Part shown: positions 1-5,077 of the stretch, piece by piece
How positions within the stretch are numbered: the stretch's first letter is position 1
Layout: the number at the start of each line of letters is the position of its first letter
Source: Candidatus Daviesbacteria bacterium RIFCSPLOWO2_02_FULL_41_8
GTDB taxonomy: Bacteria > Patescibacteriota > Microgenomatia > Daviesbacterales > UBA10151
NCBI GenBank assembly: GCA_001777455.1
Contig: MFDZ01000068.1
Coordinates: 8,056 to 15,646, forward strand
DNA length: 7,591 nt
Direction of reading: 5' to 3'
The notes under the pieces: model-generated
The model's database searches: none
What the model saw: the letters and a program-made list of their open reading frames with translations, nothing else
Told to the model about the DNA's origin: nothing
Position numbers and translations under genes: made by a program

Positions 1-687
1 AAGCAGGCTATCGCTGAGAAAGCAGAGGATGAAGTGAAAGACCACTCCAAAGATGAATCCTTTACTCAAAAGGTCACCAGAACTACGGCTCAGGCGGCCA
101 GGGATTCAGCCTTCGATTCCGTTAAAGCCGCCCAAAGAGCTTTCCAGGATGCAGTCATCACTTCGCCAATTAATGGTGTAATAACTCAGGCAATTGAGGT
201 ACCAAACCAGGTTGTCAGCAGTGCGGATCTAATTGCCCAGGTGGTGGATGATTCGGAAACTTACTTTGATGCCGAAATTGATGAATCAGACATTGCCGGA
301 GTTTCAGTAGGACAAGAAGCGGAGGTTGGCTTAAACACTTATCCTGATAAGATTTTTACAGGAAAGGTCGCGGAAATTAAACCCAGCGCTAAAACTACTT
401 CCAGCAACGCCACCGTAATAATTGTCAGAATTTTAATGGACAAGGCAGATATTAAGAACATCCCCGGCTTAAACGGCCAAGGCACGATAACTGTAGCCAA
501 AGCCCCCAACGCGCTTAGTATTCCCATTGAAAGCATTCAAAACGACAATACCGTCGCCATCAGCGGCCCCAAAGGCATAACAAAACTACCGATAACTTTG
601 GGCATTAAATCTGATATTGACGCAGAAGTAAAAAGTGGCTTATCCGAAGGGCAACAAATTATTCTTAACCCTCCGGCAGAAAAATAA
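1..687 (+). CDS. Membrane fusion (MacA/HlyD-like) subunit of an ABC exporter, 5' end missing
   Basis: This is the periplasmic or extracytoplasmic adaptor of a MacAB-type efflux system. The reading frame is open from the first base, so the gene starts upstream; the GTG at 34 is an internal valine codon, not a start. The 228 visible residues begin with a charged, Ala/Lys/Glu-rich stretch (about 1-50) that fits the descending helix of the coiled-coil hairpin. The second half of the lipoyl domain follows, with the motif VITSPINGVIT near residue 52 that is typical of this family. A beta-barrel domain comes next (about 80-150, containing DESDIAGVSVGQEAEV), then a membrane-proximal domain to the stop. 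The ATPase gene starts 3 nt downstream and the permease follows it, the usual adaptor-ATPase-permease order. The substrate cannot be read from sequence. The family call is strong; MacA versus another HlyD-type adaptor is less certain. Confidence 0.9.
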   Translation, partial: KQAIAEKAEDEVKDHSKDESFTQKVTRTTAQAARDSAFDSVKAAQRAFQDAVITSPINGVITQAIEVPNQVVSSADLIAQVVDDSETYFDAEIDESDIAGVSVGQEAEVGLNTYPDKIFTGKVAEIKPSAKTTSSNATVIIVRILMDKADIKNIPGLNGQGTITVAKAPNALSIPIESIQNDNTVAISGPKGITKLPITLGIKSDIDAEVKSGLSEGQQIILNPPAEK

Positions 688-690
688 TTT

Positions 691-1362
691 ATGGCTTTTT
701 CAGTCAAACTAATCTCTGTTGATAAGATATACGACCAGGGCGAAGGTTTAGAATTTCAGGCCCTTAAAAAAATCAACCTGACTATTACCAAAGGTGAATT
801 CATTGCCGTCATCGGGCCGTCCGGCTCCGGCAAATCAACCCTGATGCATATCTTAGGCCTTCTCGACAGGCCAACAGCCGGCAGATATGAATTGGACGGT
901 CAGGACACCTCCAAATTATCGGAAAATCATCTGGCCAAAATCAGAAACCAAAAGATTGGCTTTGTTTTTCAAAGTTTTAACCTGCTTCCCCGGACTTCGG
1001 CTCTGGAAAATGTGGCTCTACCTTTAATTTATTCGGGTGTATCAGGCAAAGAGCGCTTGGAGAGGGCTAAAAAAGCTCTGGAAAGAGTGGGACTGGGAGA
1101 CAAACTTTACTCCAAGCCAAACCAACTCTCCGGCGGCCAACAACAGCGGGTGGCCATTGCCAGAAGCTTAATCAACAACCCGGAAATTATCCTGGCAGAT
1201 GAACCTACCGGCAATTTAGACACCAAAACCAGCTTCGAAATTATGGAAATATTTAAAAAGCTTAACAAAGAAGGTCATACCATTATTTTAATCACTCATG
1301 AGACAGAAATTGCCAAACAGGCAAAAAAGATTATCAGGATTAAAGACGGAGAGATTCAATGA
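691..1362 (+). CDS. ABC transporter ATPase, MacB/LolD type
   Basis: This is the cytoplasmic ATP-hydrolysing subunit, expected to work as a dimer with the permease encoded next. All ABC motifs are intact in 223 residues: Walker [10 protein letters not shown] (42-50), Q-loop Gln94 in [10 protein letters not shown], signature LSGGQQQ (146-152), Walker B IILADE (166-171), D-loop NLD (175-177) and switch His203. The sequence after the Q-loop ([18 protein letters not shown]) and the motif ADEPTGNLD are typical of the MacB/LolD/FtsE group, which drive mechanotransmission-type FtsX permeases rather than channel-type transporters. The start lies 3 nt after the adaptor stop with no clear Shine-Dalgarno sequence, so translation is probably coupled. 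The stop overlaps the permease start in an ATGA. Confidence 0.95.
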   Translation: MAFSVKLISVDKIYDQGEGLEFQALKKINLTITKGEFIAVIGPSGSGKSTLMHILGLLDRPTAGRYELDGQDTSKLSENHLAKIRNQKIGFVFQSFNLLPRTSALENVALPLIYSGVSGKERLERAKKALERVGLGDKLYSKPNQLSGGQQQRVAIARSLINNPEIILADEPTGNLDTKTSFEIMEIFKKLNKEGHTIILITHETEIAKQAKKIIRIKDGEIQ

Positions 1363-2549
1363 ACATACTGGAAATTTTTAGCTTGTCTATAACTGCTATC
1401 CTGGCCAACCGGATGCGTACCTTGCTGACTATTTTAGGGATAGTTATCGGGGTTACTTCCGTAATTCTTCTTATTTCCGTGGTTACCGGACTGAAAAGTT
1501 TTATCACCAAGGAAATTCAGGGCTTGGGCTCAAATTTGATGTTTGTGATTCCCGGTAAAGTTGGCGGAGCCAGGTCCCCCGGCGGGGTGCAGGTTAACCG
1601 CTTAACCATGCAGGACGCTACCAATGTTAAAAATAAACTGGCTGGCCAGGCGGAAGTTTCGGCAGTAGTCCAAAAGGTTTCTACCGTTAAATACTTAAAT
1701 AAAATAGATAAGGATGTGACTTTAGTGGGAGTCCAGGCTAATTATCCCAAGCTGATTTCCGTCACATTCGTAAAAGGCCGGCCGTTTACAATTTCTGAAG
1801 AAAGCGGAGGGAGAAGGGTGGCCATCATCGGCACTTCCGCAGAAGAGAAGCTTTTTGGCACCAACTCTTCCCTGGGGAAAACTATTTCGGTGGGTAATGT
1901 CAAATATGAAGTAATCGGAGTGCTGGAAAAACGGGGTTCCGTGTTTGGGATTGACCAGGATAATTTTGTGGCCATTCCCCTGTCGGCCGCACAAAAGCAA
2001 TTTGGTTTAGACCGGCTTAATACCATCTATATTGAGGCCAATAAAACCGAGGAGGTAAAATTGGTGCAGAAAAAAGCCGCCGCTGTCTTACTGAAAAGAT
2101 TATCCGAGGATGATTTTACCATTATGACTCAGGAGCAAACTTTATCTACTGTTTCACAAATCACCGGCGTTTTAACCATCGCTTTGGGCGGAATTGCCGC
2201 CATTTCTTTAATTGTCGGGGGTATTGGAATTATGAATATCATGTTGGTGTCTGTGACCGAGCGAACCCGGGAAATAGGTTTGCGGAAAGCTTTAGGAGCC
2301 ACACCAAGCAATATCCGGACCCAGTTCTTAATTGAGGCTACGGTATTGGCAGGGTTGGGAGGGATTGTAGGAATAATCCTGGGGATAGTATTCTCGTTGA
2401 TAATCGGCCGGTTTATCACCACCTCCGTGCCTCTTTGGTCAATTGCCCTGTCTTTCGGTTTTTCCACTGCCGTCGGTATTATCTTTGGGGTAGCCCCGGC
2501 CATAAGGGCCGCCAAACTCGACCCCATCCAGGCCTTAAGGTATGAATAG
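1359..2549 (+). CDS. ABC transporter permease, MacB/FtsX family
   Basis: This inner-membrane subunit has 396 residues. The visible topology is the MacB pattern: TM1 at about 21-44 (LLTILGIVIGVTSVILLISVV), a large extracytoplasmic MacB-PCD-like domain (about 50-260), then three membrane segments at about 269-299, 323-350 and 361-381. The conserved TERTREIGLRKALGA loop follows TM2, and the protein ends with the family's LDPIQALRYE. The start codon overlaps the ATPase stop (ATGA), and GGAGAG at 1348-1353 is a good Shine-Dalgarno sequence with a 5-nt spacer. The unfused ATPase and permease resemble the split MacB-like systems common in Gram-positive and candidate-phylum bacteria. The last 35 nt form repeat A1, copied at 3563-3597. 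The stop TAG takes its third base from the sequence after the repeat boundary. Confidence 0.95.
   Translation: MNILEIFSLSITAILANRMRTLLTILGIVIGVTSVILLISVVTGLKSFITKEIQGLGSNLMFVIPGKVGGARSPGGVQVNRLTMQDATNVKNKLAGQAEVSAVVQKVSTVKYLNKIDKDVTLVGVQANYPKLISVTFVKGRPFTISEESGGRRVAIIGTSAEEKLFGTNSSLGKTISVGNVKYEVIGVLEKRGSVFGIDQDNFVAIPLSAAQKQFGLDRLNTIYIEANKTEEVKLVQKKAAAVLLKRLSEDDFTIMTQEQTLSTVSQITGVLTIALGGIAAISLIVGGIGIMNIMLVSVTERTREIGLRKALGATPSNIRTQFLIEATVLAGLGGIVGIILGIVFSLIIGRFITTSVPLWSIALSFGFSTAVGIIFGVAPAIRAAKLDPIQALRYE
2514..2548 (+). repeat. Direct repeat A1: 3' end of the permease gene
   Basis: These 35 nt encode the permease C-terminus KLDPIQALRYE plus the first two bases of its stop codon. They recur at 3563-3597 with 34/35 identity. 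The single difference (CAG versus CAA, both Gln) is synonymous. This is too close to be conservation of the protein motif alone and indicates a recent duplication. Confidence 0.93.
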
Positions 2550-3150
2550 ACGAGAAATTGATCTCATTTTAGGACCCGGACTTAGCGACCGCATAAGTTT
2601 AGTGGGGGGACTAATTCCGAAAAGATTAGTTCAGGGGAATGTAGTAGTAAATATACATTTCAGTCCTGCACCCTGGAAGACAGATCCAAATAATTTGGAT
2701 CCCAAACTCGATGAGCTGGGAAAGCAAATAAAAACATTCCACAAAGCAGGAAATGAGGTAGTTATCGTGGGAGTCAGCGGATATGCGAGTTTAGGTCTTA
2801 ATGGATATGCAGAAAATAAGGCAAAAGTATCAAAAGTAGTAAGTATCTGCGGAAGATTAAAGGTGGGCCAGGGCGAATTTCCGCCTCTTGAACTGTCAGC
2901 TAAAAACAGTCGGGCATTTTATGATTCTGTGTGCTTGGCAGAAGAACACGCAAAACACTTCACTCCGCAAGACAGGGCTAAATTTATGACAATATCTTCT
3001 AAATGGGACGAGATCGTTCCAGAAGGCACTTCTATTTTGGAGGGGGCAAATAATACCGAGATCCCTGTACCCGAACATGTATTGGCAATCGCCGCCGCCT
3101 TAACAGTCTACAGAAAAAGATGGCTTGATTTTATACTAAAGGGTTCCTGA
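2542..3150 (+). CDS. Putative alpha/beta-hydrolase-fold protein with an altered nucleophile elbow
   Basis: This 202-residue protein has the layout of a small lipase/esterase-like alpha/beta hydrolase. A strand VVIVGVS (73-79) leads into a helix at the nucleophile position (Ser79), a second strand KVVSICG (98-104) follows, then a strand ending SKWDEIVP (acid candidate Asp156) and PVPEHVLAI (His candidate His179). The Asp-x-x-Val-Pro and late His spacing are typical of the fold. The elbow reads GVSGYAS instead of Gly-x-Ser-x-Gly, so the second Gly is replaced by Tyr. There is no signal peptide, so it is probably cytoplasmic. The ATG overlaps the permease stop by 8 nt and has only AAGG 1 nt upstream; coupling to the permease is the likely route of translation. 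A GTG at codon 21 is a weaker alternative. The gene lies exactly between repeats A1 and B1, which are 2 nt apart in the second copy. Substrate unknown; catalytic activity unproven. Confidence 0.65.
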   Translation: MNRREIDLILGPGLSDRISLVGGLIPKRLVQGNVVVNIHFSPAPWKTDPNNLDPKLDELGKQIKTFHKAGNEVVIVGVSGYASLGLNGYAENKAKVSKVVSICGRLKVGQGEFPPLELSAKNSRAFYDSVCLAEEHAKHFTPQDRAKFMTISSKWDEIVPEGTSILEGANNTEIPVPEHVLAIAAALTVYRKRWLDFILKGS

Positions 3151-3187
3151 TTTAGCTTTCCACCCCAAGGGTGTCAATGTAAATTAT
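3151..3187 (+). repeat. Direct repeat B1 with short hairpin
   Basis: A 37-nt element beginning one base after the hydrolase stop and matching 3600-3636 at 35/37 positions. It contains the hairpin CACCC-CAA-GGGTG (5-bp stem, 3-nt loop). No T-run follows, so it is not a typical intrinsic terminator. A further shared 10-mer AGTTTGAAAT lies downstream of both copies (3209-3218 and 3648-3657), so the homologous block extends beyond the 37 nt with gaps. Confidence 0.9.
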
Positions 3188-3254
3188 CTAGGAAGATATA
3201 AATGATATAGTTTGAAATCTTGTAATGCTTCTGCGGTCTTGATATTATTAAGAA

Positions 3255-3497
3255 ATGCTTACCTCTAAAGATATCAAACTACTAATAGGCTCATTTAAAA
3301 CCAGAGAAGAGGCGGATGCGGATTCCCAGGCTCTGAAGGAAGAAATGCAGGAATTACGTCTTGATGTTTTGGAAAAACTCGATGCAGTCTATAAAGAGGT
3401 AAAGGACATGAGGCAAGAACAGGACATGCATGTCCAAAAGCATCGTGATATTGATGAGAGATTAGATAACCTGGAATCCCCTATTCACTCGAATTAA
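3255..3497 (+). CDS. Small coiled-coil protein of unknown function
   Basis: An 80-residue, highly charged protein with no recognised domain. From about residue 17 to 75 it is rich in Glu, Lys, Asp, Arg and Gln, with Leu, Met, Val or Ile recurring at heptad-like spacing (for example LKEEMQELRLDVLEKLDAVY, then VKDMRQEQDM and IDERLDNLE). This predicts one long helix that oligomerises. No membrane segment or signal peptide is visible. The ATG at 3255 has only a weak purine stretch (AAGAA) upstream. It sits alone between B1 and C1 with its own spacer DNA, and relative to the second A-B-C copy its roughly 308-nt block looks like an insertion. Codon composition and a clean open frame make it plausible, but a short ORF such as this is not proven. 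Confidence 0.6.
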   Translation: MLTSKDIKLLIGSFKTREEADADSQALKEEMQELRLDVLEKLDAVYKEVKDMRQEQDMHVQKHRDIDERLDNLESPIHSN

Positions 3498-3526
3498 TAA
3501 TGTAGCTTATTTTGCCAAAAAATAAC

Positions 3527-3553
3527 GAAATTTATGCGTCAACCTTTCAGGTT
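3527..3553 (+). repeat. Direct repeat C1 with short hairpin
   Basis: These 27 nt match 3653-3679 at 25/27 positions. The core (3540-3554) forms CAACCT-TTC-AGGTTG, a perfect 6-bp stem with a 3-nt loop. An overlapping longer palindrome, TTTCAG-G-TTGCAA-G-CTGAAA, spans 3544-3563. No T-run follows in either direction, so a terminator role is not supported. Confidence 0.9.
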
Positions 3554-3562
3554 GCAAGCTGA

Positions 3563-3597
3563 AAACTCGACCCCATCCAAGCCTTAAGGTATGAATA
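3563..3597 (+). pseudogene. Repeat A2: duplicated 3' remnant of the MacB-like permease gene
   Basis: A second copy of the last 35 nt of the permease gene (34/35 identity to 2514-2548). In frame it reads KLDPIQALRYE and ends in TAA (3595-3597 contains GAATAA overlap; the stop completes at 3598), whereas the intact gene ends in TAG. Upstream of the copy there is no permease sequence, only C1 and a 9-nt linker, so it cannot be expressed as part of a transporter. Repeat B2 starts 2 nt after it. It is the best evidence that the region downstream of the permease was duplicated. Confidence 0.88.
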
Positions 3598-3599
3598 AC

Positions 3600-3636
3600 T
3601 TTAGCTTTCCACCCCAAGGGTGTCAACGTAAATCAT
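3600..3636 (+). repeat. Direct repeat B2 with short hairpin
   Basis: Second copy of repeat B, 35/37 identical to 3151-3187; both differences are T/C transitions. The CACCC-CAA-GGGTG hairpin is fully conserved. Here B follows the A copy after only 2 nt, with no hydrolase gene between. Confidence 0.9.
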
Positions 3637-3652
3637 TCTGACTTAGAAGTTT

Positions 3653-3679
3653 GAAATTTGTGCGGCAACCTTTCAGGTT
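3653..3679 (+). repeat. Direct repeat C2 with short hairpin
   Basis: Second copy of repeat C, 25/27 identical to 3527-3553. The stem CAACCT-TTC-AGGTT is kept but the outer G-C pair is lost (T at 3680 instead of G). Its left end, GAAAT, is continuous with the B-linked 10-mer AGTTTGAAAT. Its right part encodes the last residues and stop codon of the minus-strand 95-residue ORF. Confidence 0.88.
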
Positions 3680-3960
3680 TGGGGAAATCTATCTAATACT
3701 TTACGGATCCTATTATATCCGGATTCGTCTAGCCACATAGCAGTGGTTCTATTTATCGTTCCATCCGGAGCTTCAAATTCGGCTATGTCCACACCTACCA
3801 TTGACAATTTATATTGCATGCTTGAATCAACGGGTGGGACAATACAATGAAAATATACCTGCATTTGATCACCGACTAATCCGCTGTTGAGGATCGGCCT
3901 TCTTCCTTGGCTAATTAAGGATTGTATATCGGCTTCATTTAGTATTTCTAAGCTAGGCAT
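3673..3960 (-). CDS. Unrecognised 95-residue protein
   Basis: I do not recognise this protein. It starts MPSLEILNEADIQSLISQG, a short amphipathic N-terminal helix. A probably beta-rich middle with alternating hydrophobic residues follows (QMQVYFHCIVPP, YKLSMVGVDIAEFEA), and then a C-terminal helix (SGYNRIRKVLDRF). No signal peptide, membrane segment or metal-binding motif is visible. It begins 26 nt after the glucose-6-phosphate isomerase stop on the same strand, so it is probably the last gene of that operon. There is no obvious Shine-Dalgarno sequence. The stop codon and the residues FPQT lie inside repeat C2, so the original C-terminus may have been replaced or trimmed when the repeat arrived. 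Confidence 0.6.
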   Translation of the reverse strand: MPSLEILNEADIQSLISQGRRPILNSGLVGDQMQVYFHCIVPPVDSSMQYKLSMVGVDIAEFEAPDGTINRTTAMWLDESGYNRIRKVLDRFPQT

Positions 3961-3986
3961 ATTTTAGGCATGCTACTACAAAACAT

Positions 3987-4586
3987 TTAATTTGTCAACT
4001 GAGCGTATTCGGCGGGGGTGAGCCATTGGGGTTCCGGAACTGCTTTATAATTTTCATTTTTAACCAATTCAGGTTTGCCGTTTTTTTCTACCACATAATA
4101 AGCAAATCCCCGCATCTTTTTAACAGCTTCATAGTCTGCATGGCCGGGTAAGGAAACCGGGTCAACCTCCTCGAAATTTACCGGACTGTCATCATATGTT
4201 ACCATCCAGGCCTTACCCGTATTTACTACTAGATGACCCATTCCGGAAGGAATAAATACACTGTCTCCAGGCTTTACAGGTATGGCATAGAAAACTTCTA
4301 TCTCGTCATCAACCGGATTTCCGTCTGCATCTTCTTTTCTTTTTTGAAGAATTACTATTCCCTCTCCTGCTGCCAGATAATAAGTTTCATCCAATTGGCC
4401 GACATGATAATGCCCGTAAGTTTTTATGTATTCTCCACCAACAGTCCCTGTTTCCCATACTGTAATATTGGTCTTAACTTCGCCGCCACGGATCATGTAA
4501 TAGTGGATCTTCGGACCGGGTGCTTCGGGACTCATCAGCACTTCCTTCATCATTTCATGTAGTCTGGGAGCAAATGGTTTTAACAT
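3987..4586 (-). CDS. pgiA: Cupin-type glucose-6-phosphate isomerase
   Basis: This enzyme interconverts glucose 6-phosphate and fructose 6-phosphate using a metal-dependent cupin, a family best known from Archaea (Pyrococcus, Thermococcus) and unrelated to the common bacterial Pgi. The 199 residues show the family layout: TYGHYHVGQLDETYYLAAGEG with metal-ligand candidates His59, His61 and Glu67, and PGDSVFIPSGMGHLVVNTG with His118. The C-terminal block FAYYVVEKNGKPELVKN is also characteristic. Compared with my memory of the archaeal enzyme, Glu is one residue closer to the second His, and an acidic loop (about 84-97, DADGNPVDDE) is inserted between strands. The ATG lies 3 nt after the stop of the upstream cupin gene, so the two are co-transcribed. 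Cytoplasmic; this may be the cell's only glucose-6-phosphate isomerase, which is inference. Confidence 0.88.
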   Translation of the reverse strand: MLKPFAPRLHEMMKEVLMSPEAPGPKIHYYMIRGGEVKTNITVWETGTVGGEYIKTYGHYHVGQLDETYYLAAGEGIVILQKRKEDADGNPVDDEIEVFYAIPVKPGDSVFIPSGMGHLVVNTGKAWMVTYDDSPVNFEEVDPVSLPGHADYEAVKKMRGFAYYVVEKNGKPELVKNENYKAVPEPQWLTPAEYAQLTN

Positions 4587-4589
4587 AAA

Positions 4590-5012
4590 TTAAATTTCCC
4601 CTCTTTCTTTTTTTCTCACTTCCGGAGTTTCATCCGGCCGGCTGTAATCATCTTCCAGTCGCTCGGTCGTTCCCATCTCCGGGGTGGAAACTTCTATAAT
4701 ATCACAATCAGTAATGCCGGAAAGCCGGTGTTTTTGGCCAATCTCACCGTTATAACCTTTCCCGGGTTCCATTTCCGTTTCAATTAGTTCGCCTTCTGAA
4801 TTTTCCCAAATTATCTTAGCCTGCCCGTTCATCAGAAACCAGCTTTCCAGCTTTTGATCATGTATCTGCAAGGACATCCTGGCACCGGCATTAACATGCT
4901 CAATTTTTCCCAAGTAAGGCCTATCTTCGGGAACCCAGTGCAGTTCATATCCCCAGGGTTTTTCCACCCTTTTAACATATGCGGCATTAGTAAACTTTGA
5001 CCTGTCTATCAT
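4590..5012 (-). CDS. Stand-alone cupin resembling the type II mannose-6-phosphate isomerase domain
   Basis: The 140-residue protein matches the C-terminal isomerase domain of bifunctional AlgA/ManC-type proteins. KPWGYE (18-23) corresponds to the family's RPWGxYE; LGKIEHVNAGARMSLQIHDQ matches the first cupin motif; GQKHRLSG (92-99) matches the second; and the tail has IEVSTPEMGTTERLEDDYSRP. Likely metal ligands are His51, Glu56 and His95. The usual QMHHHRAEHW reads QIHDQKLESW, so the second metal-binding His is Gln53. There is no nucleotidyltransferase domain. It could be a mannose-6-phosphate isomerase or another sugar-phosphate cupin. It is the first gene of a minus-strand operon with the glucose-6-phosphate isomerase and diverges from the phosphatase gene at 5078. 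The ATG at 5012 has no strong ribosome binding site. Confidence 0.75.
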   Translation of the reverse strand: MIDRSKFTNAAYVKRVEKPWGYELHWVPEDRPYLGKIEHVNAGARMSLQIHDQKLESWFLMNGQAKIIWENSEGELIETEMEPGKGYNGEIGQKHRLSGITDCDIIEVSTPEMGTTERLEDDYSRPDETPEVRKKERGEI

Positions 5013-5077
5013 TGGATATCTATATTATCATAATGACTTTATTGAAAAAACATGGTATCTTGTAACAGCTACAAGCT
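5013..5077. promoter_or_regulatory. Divergent intergenic promoter region
   Basis: These 65 nt, AT-rich, separate divergently transcribed operons and must carry promoters for both. Rightward, TGG-TATCTT at 5053-5061 resembles an extended -10 element, which would leave almost no leader before the ATG at 5078. Leftward, TTTCAA (complement of 5042-5047) and TATAGA (complement of 5019-5024) are spaced 17 nt apart but match consensus weakly. The exact boxes are low-confidence; the presence of promoter activity follows from gene orientation. Confidence 0.4.
5059..5075. promoter_or_regulatory. 17-nt inverted repeat next to the phosphatase start codon
   Basis: CTTGTA-ACAGC-TACAAG is a perfect 6-bp inverted repeat with a 5-nt centre, ending 2 nt before the ATG. 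It overlaps the candidate -10/start region of the rightward promoter. It could be an operator for a dimeric regulator or an RNA hairpin at the start codon; no regulator is encoded in the window. Confidence 0.4.

Noticed and set aside
34..36. GTG as the start of the adaptor gene
   Set aside because: The same frame is open to the window edge and encodes coiled-coil-like sequence; an adaptor needs an N-terminal membrane anchor and the first half of the lipoyl domain, which lie upstream.
2129..2527. 132-codon minus-strand open frame within the permease gene
   Set aside because: It lies wholly opposite a confident permease gene, has low-complexity Ile/Pro/Thr composition and no recognisable motif; it is a shadow frame.
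3161..3173. B hairpins as intrinsic terminators
   Set aside because: The stem is only 5 bp and no T-run follows on either strand.
3527..3680. Integron attC-like recombination sites flanking single-gene cassettes
   Set aside because: The hairpins contain CAAC and GTTG but not the RYYYAAC/GTTRRRY boxes or the long spacing of attC sites, and no integrase is present.
2514..3680. CRISPR array or classical insertion sequence
   Set aside because: Repeats occur only twice, with different and irregular spacing, and neither cas genes nor a transposase frame is present.
4233..4562. 109-codon plus-strand open frame opposite the glucose-6-phosphate isomerase
   Set aside because: It is antisense to a clear enzyme gene and its translation has no domain features.
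5042..5066. Standard -35/-10 pair TTGAAA ... TGTAAC for the phosphatase
   Set aside because: The spacer is only about 13 nt, too short for a normal sigma-70 promoter.
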